64,000 nucleotides of DNA from Trileptium ribeirensis (Eukaryota > Nematoda > Enoplea > Enoplida > Thoracostomopsidae), in NCBI GenBank assembly GCA_030248225.1, contig JASANE010000458.1, positions 1 to 64,000 on the forward strand, written 5' to 3'. Both the position numbers and the translations under genes were made by a program. Shown here piece by piece: positions 43,330 through 55,370 of this stretch. Positions within the stretch are counted from its first letter, which is position 1; the number at the start of each line of letters is the position of its first letter. Below the pieces are notes generated by a model. That model searched no databases. It had not been told where the DNA came from and worked only from the letters and a program-made list of their open reading frames with translations.

Positions 43330-46300
43330 GTTTTACGGACGGACTGGACACACATGACTAGGAAAGACGGGGGTAGGTTTAGGGCCCTCCCGTGGGCCCT
43401 GGGAGTTCCTGAATGGACCCCCGCTAGGTCAAAGGAAACCTGGGAAGGTGCTGCGCCCCCGACCCGAAAATCAGCTCATTCCCACCTTCGGTTCCCCCCT
43501 TCGGGACGTCCAAAGACGTCCTGTCGGGATATTTGAAAAGCCATTAGCTAGGAATGTTAGGAATGTTTGGCTTTATCTTGTAAGCCAACATATAAACGTG
43601 CAATGTTTGCACGTTTACCCATGGGAGTGGTAGTAAGATTTAACCCCAGATGGACTCTTGTTAAGCTAAATTAGGTGATGGATGAGGCAGCTAACTCGCT
43701 AAATAGCAGAAATTTGGCCTTAAATCGACGAGTTAGCTGGGGGAAATTTGATGGATGAGGACCAGAAGACCAATCTATCCTGAAATGAGGACAGATTTCC
43801 AGCTTAATCCGAGCGTTTTGTAGGGAAAAAAGATTTGAAATTTTAAACTTGACGGTTGACCTAACCATTTGGTAGAACAGTTGGGGAGATAACAGTCGGT
43901 TCAGGATTAGGTAATAGATTTAAGAGATCTGAGTAATGATCTTCAGATGTATTCTTGACATAATTTTAAAAGTTACGCTGGAATTTAAGCTAAAACTCAC
44001 AGATGATCGCCCTCCGAGTATTCGGAGGGTTCAAATTTGATGTCGGCGATTTCGATTGAAGCCGACTCTCTCTAACGGGGACCCAGAGTTTACGATAGCT
44101 GTTGAAAATAAAATCTTGGGAATTTTTCGATTGGGCGCCCGGGTTTGAACTTGAAAAAGTGGCGTTAAAAGACCATCGCCGATTGGATGGCGACAAAATC
44201 GCCATCCTTCAACATAGCTGAAAATTTTGAGGCGACGACTACCGCGTCGTCTCTTGGAATCAGTTCGACTTCGCCAACGCGGAGTTCGGTCGATTTTACT
44301 GACCGGCTCCGACGCTTGAATTTATTGTATGGTTTCGCAGCTTCTGTTACTCTTTCGTGTTTCTCTTTTTTCGACTTGCGTTTGGAATGGGATTCGACCG
44401 ACGGAGGACCCGCGTAGACATCTTTCGTCTCGCGGAAGGGGACTAGCTATCGCTGTCCCGGATCAAATGTTGTAAGTCAAGAGGAGCTGCAAGAATATGG
44501 GGTTTATTTTCCCCAGACATGAATGTAACAGACCAAAATTTTAGTTCGCGATAGCACGATTTGTTCTCCATAATGTGACTGGACGTCCGCCTTTGGACGC
44601 CCCGCTTCCCATACCGATTTACTGCGTTTTTACACGTTCCTTGACAAACCTCCTCGAGTCGAATTCCGTTTTGGGAATCGCAGGCGAGTGCACGGAGGGT
44701 ATTAGGTTGTGAACACAAAAGTCGAAGTCCTTCTGATTCCCCGTGGTCATAGGTAAGGCAAATCAAAATGGACGCTTCTCGTCCATGTTTTACATGATGT
44801 GTTGCTCTTGAGTTAGGGTAGTTGAATTTTTCCTGAGCCGACCACGGTAAAATTTCCCCGACTATTTATAGGGACAGGCTTACTTGTTCATGGTTATGGT
44901 TTATAAATTTATAGCTTAGTGGACCGTTCGATGCTCATGCCGCTGCTTGAGCTCGGACTGACGTTGCAGTTAGGGACAGAGGACTAGCCTCTGTCGGGCT
45001 TTAGGAAGCCCCAAAATTTCGTTTATAACTTTGAGTTAAGTAAATTTGGGGGAATATAAAAGACTAAGCAAATTCTAAGTGATTTCAGCGTGAGCATAAG
45101 GTGTTGGCACTCCACAAGGAGCGATTTACATATGTATATTTTTGTACGATTTGCCGGTCTTCGGTTTGTTCTCTATGAAGAGGTCATTACTGACATTGAA
45201 CAGGAATCAACCCCTGACTGCCCGAGCCCTCGACAACCCTACGATACTATTTGTTAGGATCTCCTACCGGATATGGCTTTACAATGGTTACCTCAAAATC
45301 GCCTCGGCGAGACTATTAAGGTTACTAAAGTTCAGTATCACATGCACGCGTGGTTAAGCTGTAGGAAACTCCCAGCCACTAAAATAAACCGACAGCACGG
45401 ATAGACGCCTCAAGCGGCCGCCGTACACGTTTCCAAAGGCCCGCCAAGATGCTCCAGGTTTAAAATAAAATTGCTAGACCCACGTAGTAACAAAGACAAA
45501 ATCACGACCTCTCGCGAATTGTTTTGACCCCAAACCGAGTAAGTGCAAAACCCCGTTTTCTTTTTAGAGCGACTTGATCGCTGAGTTTAGACACTTTTCT
45601 GATTTTTCTCTGGTTGCCCATTAGGCTATGTACTATGTATGTCCTTGCTCTGAATTTTGTCGCTTTTGCCTCTCTCCTTTTTGCTTTCCCGTTCTATGTT
45701 TCGATCCTGCACGGGGAATTTAAGCCCGCTGCAGAGATTTCGGTACTAACCACTCGACTATCGAGTTCTGAGAAAATTCATTAAAATTTTAGTAATAACT
45801 CAACTGCACAATTTCGATAGTGCAGTTGAGACACTGTACAATTTCGACGCGTACAGTGTAATAAGGACATAGGATGAGATCGATAGAGAGAGGATAGAGA
45901 AAGAGAAGGGAGAAACGACAAAAGCGACACAAGAAAGGAGAGAAAAGAAACCGACCAGGCAACGCCGACCCAAAAAAGGGACGCAGATTGTTCCCTACGC
46001 CAAGACTAAACGCACCCTAGAGCGCAAACTCAGTCCCGATTATAGACTAGGCACGATCACCTGCTCGAAACTGTTAGAACCGCGTCGTTGGTCGCCTAGG
46101 ACATCCTCCAAAACGGTAATTGCCCTTGCAGGCGACTATTTTGGCAGATGAAAATTCACTAGGGGCGACCCCGCTAAATGGTCAACCTGTGTCCCCAGCG
46201 AGTATAACGCAGTTCAGTTGGTATTCCACCACTAAAATTAACCGCATCGTCACGGGCCAAACATTTACGGAACTTCAGGAAATCATTTACGGAATTTCAG

Positions 46301-47785
46301 GAAATCATTTACGGAGTTTTAGGACAAGGGCAGGATCTCAATTCCCCGTGGACTGCTGGAGGCATCGAGAAAGGCGATTATCATTTATTATAAGGTCCGC
46401 CTTAAGGACGAAACGTAGTGAGGGACTTGATAAGAATACTAGGCAGTATTCGCGGGACTAGGACGACATCGGACGGAGCTTTCAACGTCTGACTACCAAG
46501 CTGACGCCTTGTTGGTTGTACCATGAGCACCGGCACCTGTTCGCTTGTACTCTGAGTAACTATTCACACTTTACCGTTCCGTGACGAGTATCGTAATTGC
46601 TTTCATTGGTCTTACGGTGTTTTACCTTGTATTGTATATTCACGTTTTCGTACCCCGACTCATGTCCCTTTGTTTACTGAAATCATACGGTAAAAGCAAC
46701 GAACCCCCTTCTTTTCCTGCACAACCGTTGCAATGCGGATAACCCCGCGTGTGATTAAGAGCGAATTTCGAAGCACGCCAGAACACATAACCCGAGCTAT
46801 GGCTGACTTAGTTAACGTCCTGCACTGGACATCTCGGGGATAGATTTTGGCCCGGTATTTCCGGGAACGCGTTCGCTCGCACCGCCCCGCCCCCGTTTGG
46901 ACGCGGACAGGGAAATGAACGGGTACGACTGTTTCAACCTTTATTGGCTTTGATGATCCTCTAATTGCCCGTATATATCTTGATAGTGTAATGTACGTTA
47001 TGAATAAAATCTTGTAAATCAGACGATGTGTCCCGCGTTGTTGATATCTTAGCGTCATAAGTGCGTCCTAATAGACGGGCCAACCCCGCGTGCCACGGCT
47101 TGATGAAGGGAATATTCCAAGCACTGACACGTGCGGTTCGCTCCACATATTTGTGCTCTTACATAATGGAATTCTAGCGAGAATGGTATATCGAATTGTC
47201 CACCGATCTTACTCGTGAAATCAATACACGCAAACCAAAGATAAAATTTACTAGGAAAACTTTATTGCCAACCATTAATATCACTAGGTTGTCGGGATAC
47301 CAATTATATAGTCCGACGCTAAACGTTTCAGGTCATGTCGTAACCCTGTGGGGGCCACATAGGCTACACCAAAGAAAGTGTTTGACTAGGGACAAACTAA
47401 TCAGATCTCAGAATTTACCTGGTAAACTCAAATTATCACGCGTTTTCACTTTAAATTGCGCTGAACAAAACAACTTCCGTTAGGTTAGGCTAGGGAATAT
47501 CGGTTTGACATTATGACCTGTGAGCAGGTTTCGGTGTCAACCTCCCTGGGGGACCTCAGTGATCATACCAGGATACTAGACACGTGCGCAACCAATCGGG
47601 CGGGGTCCGAACACACCCCGTGAAGCGCGCCTGCGGCCTGCTAAGCTCCGTAACTTCTTGGGTCTGACCAAGAAACGTGGCTAAATCGTAAAACTTAGGG
47701 TCCACCCTTGAGGTTATGATAGCCGGGGTCGTATGGGCATCGTGTTAGGAAGTTGCGCCATGCAGCTGCGTCACCGTTATTACAC
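43330..47785 (-). repeat. Diverged inverted repeat copy U5
   Basis: Starts at the reverse of U2 about 29690 (TTTTACGGACGGAC) and ends at 47785 with the family terminus in reverse (TCACCGTTATTACA). It contains the inverted hairpin cluster (44010-44207), the best tRNA-like segment (about 45705-45785) and the terminal ~300 bp (47490-47785) that is strongly similar to U1 and U2. The middle (45990-47490) is much more diverged. Several 60-130 codon ORFs have no recognisable domains. Confidence 0.65.
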
Positions 47786-47921
47786 AACGAATGCACGCAG
47801 CAGCACTACTCAAGCGTAATGGAATCTTCGGAATGCACAGTCCGTGTATTGGTAACAGCTATAGCTGCATCGAGTGAAATAGTAACTATCGTTGGACTCT
47901 AGTATTAGTTTAGCCAAGAGC

Positions 47922-48288
47922 TCATTAAGGAAGAGTATGACACTTCCCTGCACTCATATATTAGCCCGTGTTTGATGACGCGGGCGTTTTCGGCCTGACC
48001 CCCCCGGTTTCTGGGGCTCCAGATGCCCCGACCCCCAGTTGCTGGAAGAGGTAGCTCGGACCCCAGTTTTTTTGGGGCGGGGGGGGGTCGGTCGAACCCC
48101 CCAATTTCTGGCGTGGGTCGGTTTATAGGCGCCTATAAATCAACCCCCCCCCCCCAGAAATTGGGGGGGTCCGACCGACCCCAAAAAAAACTGGGAAACA
48201 CTCGCGTCATCAAACGCCGAAAACACCCGCGTCATCAAACACGGGCTAACATATGAGTACAGGGATGTGTCATACTCTGCCCTAATGC
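47922..48288. mobile_element. GC-rich foldback (MITE-like) element
   Basis: An almost continuous inverted repeat of about 367 bp. Left outer sequence GAGTATGACACTTCCCTGCA mirrors TGCAGGG/TACAGGGATGTGTCATACTC on the right. GCCCGTGTTTGATGACGCGG (47964) mirrors CGCGTCATCAAACACGGGC (48229). Inner parts contain runs of C and G, AATTTCTGG/CCAGAAATT, and an exact central palindrome TTTATAGGCGCCTATAAA. No ORF is supported. The element type is unassigned. Confidence 0.8.
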
Positions 48289-48702
48289 ACTCTTTTTTTA
48301 ACCAACGCTTCACACCGATGTAAATTGTGCATCGGTGGGCACGAAAGGTCTAAAATTGAGCTCGAAGTTTACTAATCAAGCTGCTATAACCAATTTGTTT
48401 GCAGAATTTTCTGACTTTTTTAAAACATTTTCATGTTTAAAAATAGAATATAGGTTTGGCAAGACTACTGACTGTTTTGAGATTTTTCATGAATAAAGGG
48501 CAACACTCCAATACATTAACACTAGTATTAATCGGTGAAATTTATTTTTAAATATCGTTCTACTGTGTTGTGCAATTTTAAAATATTTGACGTTATTACA
48601 AATTCTCAAAATTTACACATTTAAAAACGAAATAAAGACGTCTGTCATACACTAGATAACTAAGTTTACCATGTACTGTGGCACAATCAAGCAAAGTCGG
48701 CC
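48289..48702. other. AT-rich intergenic DNA, nothing recognised
   Basis: AT-rich, with stop codons in every frame and no clear repeat or gene. Confidence 0.6.
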
Positions 48703-50949
48703 GATTAAATTGATTATGTCCCGTTAGGCAGAATGTCGCGTTCGGCAGAAAATAAAAATTATAATTATTTTCAATATAGACACTGTGGGTCGTTTGCGGC
48801 AGAAAGTCGCGTTAGGCAGAACAACTAAAATTTATAGCAAGATATCTATAGTCGCGTTAGGCAGATGAACTATAAACTAAAATGGCACAATAATATATAC
48901 ATTAATAATTTAAAGTGAGAACAACAATCACATGACTTATCTCTATAAACGATGTTGAACGTAGTCAAGAAAAGCCAATATTTCTCGATCCACATATTCA
49001 GAGTAGTTAGTAGCATCGTTGTAATAAATTGCCAAATCATTTATTCGCGGATTTAATTGGTATTTTGCAGCCTCGATTTCGTTATCGTTAGCAACATAAT
49101 GACAATCTCGGAGCACTGGTTGACAACCCACCAATAACTGTTCAATGCTAATTTGCTCGGCATGGTGAAGTTCTTGTAATTTGACGAGAAATACAGCTGT
49201 TCTAGGATGCGGTTCACCGAGTTTTGAGCGACGTGACGAGTTGTAGCCGTCACAGTCATTAGTTGTTCTGGGGCCAGTGTTATCGTTGTGATTAAATAGG
49301 GCTATTTTGTCTTGAGGCGAAACCCAATTGCTCTCGTAGTAGTCACGGAACCGCTCCATACGTTCATCAATGACCGTGTCGGTTGTCGTCGGAATTTATC
49401 TCAAAAACCGTGCCCAGGCTGGGTATACCAGGTTAGGAGTCAAAATACAAAGAGACACGAGACGCCGCACAAATTGCTTGACCACAGTATACTGCGGTTT
49501 ACCATATCCGTGTCCGACCGAGTGCTCGTAATCTGCAGTCAAACCTAGCATGCTAATATGACGGTTAAGCGCTTGGGCTTAATGGAAAATACAACCACGA
49601 ACTCGGCCTCTGGGATTTTGACCTGCACTGCCGCTTATAGCGGCTTGCTCAAAATCCATATTGATGACATTCAGCTGGCCAAGCGATCCAAAGTTCGAAA
49701 TTAGTTGCGTCCGCAAAATGTTAAATAGCTTTTCATAAGTTGCTTTTTGTCGATTAACGCGTGAACTACAGGAATTGCTTCGCCATCGACAAAACCGTGT
49801 ATTAGACATAGCTGCGTAAAGGCAAAATCTGTTTGTCGGTAGGTAAAGGTTCTATCCATTACAATATGTGAGCTGTTAAACAGGACACGCAGGTCCAAAT
49901 CAGATGTGGGGAGTCGGTTTGCTTGAACAGGAAATAGCGGTCTTGGTAATGTGGATCGTTTGGGTTAGTAGCAGTGGAACCACGAAAAGTCATTTGTAAA
50001 CGTTCAGAAATATCATCCAAAGTTGTAATTACTGGGTATTTGCTATTCATGTGACGATATAATGCAGACTTGGCTGTTCTTTATATGGTTGGTATGATTG
50101 TTCGGTTTGTTCACGTAGTTCATAATTGTGACTAAATGTTGCTGACAGCTGCAACACGCCGTCGTTATTAGTTTCCCGGGGCCGCTTTCCGCTATGACGC
50201 AACGTAGCCCGGACCTCTCTATCAGCTTGTTGAGCTGCAACGATTACTATAGGCATGGGGTTGCAAAAATGAACATTAGGTGGGTAATCTGGATGGTCGA
50301 GGAAACGGTCATTTGCAGTTTTAATAATGGGAAGTTTTCTGCCGGGATTTGACTTTAGTAGTTTCTAGTACTCTGCACAGTTCCAGGAAACTGATGATTT
50401 GGTCGTCCGGTTCTTAGCGAAAAGATAAACATGCTTTGGGCAGGAAATACTATCATAAGAAATCATTTCGCTCCCGTATTTAGACTTAACAAATAAAGGC
50501 TGCACTAAATTTTCCATATTAAGGCAATTCAGTAAGACACAAAAACAATGATGAATGCAGGAAAATGTTCAGTGTGCACAAAGTGAAATAAATCTTGCTT
50601 TCATCATGGTCAATTAAATATTTGTTTTGACTTAGAAGTTAAAACTAAACTAATAGCCGTTTCCCATGCAGTTCATAATTTTGTGTCCCATCATGAAGTT
50701 ACGCATATGAATTAAAATATAAGTTACGTTTAGCTTTAATTAAACTTACCTTAATTTTTTTGAAACGAGCAGAAACCAAAAGCTTCTTGCTCTGCTATAC
50801 GCGACATTCTGCCTCGAGAGACACTTTCTGCCTAACGCGACATTCTGCCTAACGAGACGCTCTCTGCCTAACGAGGCATTCAGCCTAACACGACTCACGG
50901 ATTTAATGTTATAAATTTATTCTCCCTAACGCGACAGTACCATTAAATT
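48703..50949 (-). mobile_element. Mutator-like (MULE) DNA transposon with TSD
   Basis: The element spans 48712-50940 (2,229 bp). It is flanked by GATTAAATT (48703-48711) and CATTAAATT (50941-50949), an 8/9 match to the 9-bp target duplication typical of MULEs. Termini pair as TGTCCCGTTAGGCAGAA on the left against TGTCGCGTTAGGGAGAA read inwards on the right. Several extra copies of GTCGCGTTAGGCAGAA lie just inside each end (48730-48865 and 50805-50910). The interior encodes a degenerate MULE transposase. Confidence 0.85.
48943..50517 (-). pseudogene. MULE transposase with FLYWCH-like N-terminus, decayed
   Basis: The start is taken as the ATG at 50517. The N-terminal ~60 codons read like a FLYWCH zinc finger (YLFAKNRTTKSSVSWNCAEY, then a stop). 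The MULE domain follows: MDRTFTYRQTDFAFTQL (49860s), where the D of the usual DGTF is kept; IHGFVDGEAIPVVHAL; then after a frame change ATYEKLFNILRTQL and NMDFEQA, the second Asp. RGRVRGCIFH runs into a TAA where the conserved aromatic should be. The C-terminal part (49359-48943) has TTNDCDGYN where families have NNAVEGW, so the third acidic residue is Asp instead of Glu. It then has LGEPHPRTAVFLVKLQELHH. Stops and frameshifts make this copy inactive. Confidence 0.85.
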
Positions 50950-51359
50950 ACCTAAATACTACCGATAACTGGAAATTTCAAATCAATTTCGGCCTAAAAT
51001 ATGCTCTTAAGCCCATGATTACTAAAGTATAAAGAGTTATAGAAATTCTTTCAGCAAAATATATTTATACACATCATTAACTCAAACTTAAGGACATCGG
51101 GCAAGTGTACTTTAAAATTATTGTGGTATTATATTGGCCTTTTAGCTCAGAAATTTAAGAGATGATATCGATTTTCTCAAATTGGAACTTGACAGAATTT
51201 TTCCAACACCACTATTTCACATCTTAGCCTTGACTTTGCGGTGAAATTGACTCGAAAAAACCTGAAAATCTACGTTGATTATTTATTCTTATGTCGCAAT
51301 GAAATCTAGGCTTTTTAGATCCATTATATCTAATTCAACGGGGACCATCGTATTCCTGG
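50950..51359. other. Upstream flank of the homeobox gene
   Basis: AT-rich DNA without repeats. The frame of exon 1a is open back to a TGA at 51300-51302, without an upstream ATG. A further 5' exon spliced into this region cannot be excluded. No core promoter is defined. Confidence 0.5.
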
Positions 51360-51473
51360 ATGAACAATTACAGCCATAGTTGCATTCCGTCGAAACCATT
51401 ATATTTTGACGATGCCGATATGTACAGCCGACGAAAACAGCGACGAAATCGTACAACGTTCACAGTTGAACAG
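51360..51473 (+). CDS. DRGX-like: DRGX-like homeobox gene, first recognised coding exon (1a)
   Basis: Encodes 38 residues from ATG 51360, ending in the N-terminal arm and start of helix 1 of a homeodomain (RRKQRRNRTTFTVEQ). It is followed directly by a GT donor (GTTAGT at 51474) in phase 0. Acidic/aromatic residues before the homeodomain (YFDDADMYSRRKQ) resemble the FDD-RRKQ stretch of DRGX proteins more than PRRX, which also has KQRRNRTTF. The product would be a nuclear, DNA-binding, neural transcription factor by family knowledge. Whether this Met is the true start is unproven. A near-identical second copy of the exon lies 209 bp downstream. Confidence 0.85.
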
Positions 51474-51628
51474 GTTAGTCGGTAGCACAATAACTAAATG
51501 CTACGCTAGCAACGTTGGGTTTAAGAATATCAGTTATAAAGTTTAAACAGATCGAACGATATACGACAATCATCGCCGTTGGTCATTGTTGCATTCTGTC
51601 GAAACCATTATATTGCGACGATGCATAT

Positions 51629-51682
51629 ATGTACAGCCGACGAAAACAGCGACGAAATCGTACAACGTTCACAGTTGAGCAG
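51629..51682 (+). CDS. DRGX-like: Duplicated homeobox exon (1b), alternative to exon 1a
   Basis: The unit around 51360-51580 is tandemly repeated with a 209-bp offset. From the Met (51629) to the exon end the encoded 18 residues are identical to exon 1a; one synonymous change (GAA to GAG) separates them. It too is followed by a phase-0 GT donor (GTTAGT, 51683). Upstream flank and intron sequence of the two copies are clearly more diverged. It could be an alternative first exon starting at 51629 or be joined to other 5' sequence. Splicing both copies together would duplicate the homeodomain arm, so they should be mutually exclusive. Confidence 0.7.
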
Positions 51683-54674
51683 GTTAGTCTGTACGGCCAG
51701 ACAATGACTAGATGCTTACCTAACAACGTTCGGTTTATGAATATCAGTTTTATAGTTTAAAAAGATCCAACTATATACGACAATAATATCCCTTGGGTTT
51801 ACCTAGTAGATAAAATGTTTCTACAACCTCACCGGGTATTTGGTTTTTTTAGCCGAATTGTATTATAGACATGTATAAATTTCTGTAATGTGTACTCTGT
51901 ACTTTGTAATGTCTATTGCATGTCAGACAAATAGCTTTTTCAAGAAATCTTACGCACCACCAAAAAACATTAAAAAATATTTTCATTAATTTATAAAATT
52001 ATTTGTCATAAGATATGTCATCTTATTTCTTGAACTAACCAAAAGTTTTATTACATGAATTGCAATAGCTCACGTACGTATAAGCGGAATTTCGTAATTA
52101 CTTTACTATTGATATGGCGATTTAACCGTCGGCACGTAATGGTAAAACATCTATATGTATGTCTACATTTCCAAGAGAACAGATTGAAAGCGCCTAGTCT
52201 AATATGACAAGCTAGTCTAATTTGACTATTTACGCATATAGCATGGTAACAGCTGAAGTTATGTGATAAAAATTTTCACCGCACATTAAAATACTTCCTC
52301 CACAGTCTTATATCTGCCCAAAAGACTCTTTTCCCAAATAAATAAAGGAGCAAAAATAAGTGCCGACGTCGAGGTATTGCCGTTGTTGCTAAAACTTGCG
52401 ACTAATACTATCTGAAAATACCATCAAAAACACCATAGTATCCAAGACACCATATAATTGATGGTGGAAGAGACACTCAGGGTGGACAAAACTTTCACAT
52501 GGGGGGGGGGGGTTCTTTATAACGTAAACGCTGCATAAACTGGCGGATTTTGATTTAAACAGTCTGTGTGCGTGACGTACGAATCATAAATTGATTGTGG
52601 TAGGTTCGGAATTAAACGGAATAAGTGTATCAAACTAGAAATCCAAGTTTAGATGTTTTAATAAATACCATCAATAAAAACCGTTTCGCTAATGTTTACA
52701 ATATTCACGTTATTCACTATGCAATTCATGAAATTTTAGTACAACTACAATCTGCAACTCATCGAGGTATCGAGGTATTAGTATATCGAGGTATTTGATT
52801 TTTTTAATTAGGTGCGTTTATATCTAGACGTCTGCAGCTGCAATAATATGCATATATCTCCGCCTCTTGGAGAGCAGTGGTAACATAATATAATGGTTCA
52901 AGTTAATATCAGCCGTTTTTTTGCGTTTAGCTAGGTTGTAAGTGAACCTTACATGTAGCTTTCCTGGCAAGTAATATCGCTGTGATATATACGCTGACCA
53001 ATGTAACCTTTAGGGGCGGAAGTGAAATGCATGCTATGCCGTTCACGATATACTAAGTCTAAGCCTTAGTCTTAGCCTAAGCTAAGGTTTCTATAGTATC
53101 CATGCATGTACTAAGCGTAGCTTAAGTTGGGGTCCCCGAACCCTCCGCTCTAAGCTGTTCTTCTTTCTAACGTTATAACGTCCGGTCCCTAAAAGTGACA
53201 TGGGCCTATACGGTGGTACCAGAGAAGACAGCCGAGCACATATAAATATATTACTGCCGAGTCAAAGTAAACTTTGTTGGGTTTTTCGGTTATATCCCCA
53301 AGCCCGATATAATCTTAGTAGGTGTATAATTTTATGTTCCATCGAACAGCAGTTAAGTCGAATGGTGTCAAATCTAGCTCAATCCGCTCCTGAGTAAAGG
53401 TGACATTTCTATTTAAATGGAACCATAAGCCTTACACTAAACTGTTAACTTATGGGTTGAGCTGATTTTGATACTATTTATATCAGCTTGATATTGCTGT
53501 TCGAATAGCATTATACATTTGTTTGGAAAGTTTTCATTACCAGGAGTAAACCAAAAAATTAAAACCTTGTTATAATGAAAATCTAAGCGCTTTGACGAAC
53601 TGGTTTGAAACGTACCGCAATTAAATAACGGTGCTTCTTCAAAATTGACTGGATGCGTGTAACCGAAAAGGTATATTTTGCTGTTACAGAATTTACCAAC
53701 AACCTCATTTTTGATGACGTTCATGGTATCATGTACAAAAATTTGTTTGGAGTTGGTCGTTTTAAAAATTTTCCTCACCCCCTCCCCCCCCGATTTGAGA
53801 AGGGTTGTTATACAACCCGCAATACTAGAGGGCTCTGAACTATTTTTAGTGGATGATACCATGACCTTTTAAAAGTGAGGGAGTTACCTTGCTATCCCCA
53901 GAGTATGGCGAAAATAGATCGCGTCATGCTTGACGCGTTTATATGGTGATTTCAAAGAATGTCATACTTTTCTGAAGAAATCATTATAAACTCTTGTTAA
54001 AATTAAATTAATGCTACTTACCCAACGCAGCATCTAGTCCGCAATATTATCGAAACTAAACGAATAAAAGATAGACACAAGTATTTTATTTTGCACCGAA
54101 ATCTGTTTATATTTTACTATTTATATCATTTATTGCTTTCGAATATTTTCGTTATGTTTGGCCAATAACTTCACTGTGCGCCGATCGTTTCTGCGCTTCG
54201 GGCAGATACTCTTGACGTCATCGCGGTTTTGGACTTGTTTTCGAAAAAAGGAGTCCCCGACGAGAATTTTTCTTATCGTCAGGACCTTTGCAAAAAACAG
54301 TCCGATAATATTTAAGTTACAACTAAGATCGATTGTTAAGTAGCGACCAACTGATAACCATGACGCTCAAAGGCAGATATGAACATCAGGTGATCATAAA
54401 GCAGCACGATGAAATCCTTGTATCATGAACCTGATGCAATATACAATAACTACATGGCAATCATGCCCACGCTTTTCTGATGCAACTATGCAAATAAGTC
54501 CGTGTATATAAATCGTGTAAATTTTGCAACAAATCATTCGTGTCCATTGAATTTACGTTTCAAAATGCATTAGACGAGTTTTATTAGATGTCCGCAGTGA
54601 TGTATGTAAGCATTACTCATGCTTAGTAAAAAAAATTTTAACAAAAATTAGCCGTGATCCTAAACCCAGCGGTG
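51683..54674 (+). other. Intron 1, first part
   Basis: AT-rich. It contains a 12-base G run (52501-52512), a diverged copy of palindrome-arm sequence (52650-53470) and short C-rich patches near 53780. ORFs on either strand up to 141 codons have no recognisable domains. Confidence 0.6.
52650..53470 (+). repeat. Diverged copy of the terminal part of U2/U3
   Basis: Collinear with 32100-32700. Shared blocks include AATATCAGCCGTTTTT, TAGGTTGTAAGT, TGTATAATTTTATGT and GCTGATTTTGA. It is interrupted by unrelated sequence around 53046-53280. It shows that the inner part of the palindrome arms also exists as a separate dispersed repeat. Confidence 0.65.
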
Positions 54675-55370
54675 CCAGCCAACCGTCTGGTTTAACAAAA
54701 ACGAGCGGTCGATCCGGGTTCAATGACACAAAACATATATTTGGTACGAGTCGTACGGAACATTTTGTACAGCAACAACATTTGACAACACATATATTCC
54801 TATTTTGAAATTTTTTGGCGCCAAATTAATTTAGGCCAGACATATTTACAGAACGTCTGGTTGAACAAAAACGAGCGGTCGATCCGGGTTCAATAACACA
54901 AAACATATATTAGGTATGAGTTGTACGGAACATTTTGTGCAGCAACAACATTTGACAACACATATATTCCTATTTTGAAATTTTTTGGCGCCAAATTAAT
55001 TTAGGCCAGACATATTTAGAGCACGTCTGGTTGAACAAAACGAGCGGTCGATCCGGGTTCAATAACACAAAACATATATTAGGTATGAGTTGTACGGAAC
55101 ATTTTGTGCAGCAACAACATTTGACAACACATATATTCCTATTTTGAAATTTTTTGGCGCCAAATTAATTTAGGCCAGACATATTTAGAGAACGTCTGGT
55201 TAAACAAAAACGAGCGGTCGATCCGGGTTCAGTAACACAAACATATATTAGGTATGAGTTGTACGGAACATTTCGTGCAGCAACAACATTTGACAACACA
55301 TATATTCCTATTCTGAAATTTTTTGGCGCCAAATTAATTTAGCCCAGACATATTTAGAGAACGTCGATTT
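54675..55370 (+). repeat. 170-bp tandem satellite, four units, in intron 1
   Basis: Units start near 54685, 54856, 55025 and 55194 with ACGTCTGGTT and share GAGCGGTCGATCCGGGTTCA, TGTACGGAACATTTTGTGC and TTTTTTGGCGCCAAATTAA. They are about 96-98% alike. CCGGGTTCAATAAC resembles a Pol III B box, hinting at a tRNA-derived origin. Confidence 0.93.

Noticed and set aside
47530..47680. 5S rRNA-like resemblance at the U terminus (GCCTGCGGCCTGCTAAGCTCC)
   Set aside because: No internal control region or overall 5S fold matches.
52501..52512. Poly-G run as a regulatory quadruplex
   Set aside because: An isolated homopolymer in an intron; could be a sequencing or slippage feature.
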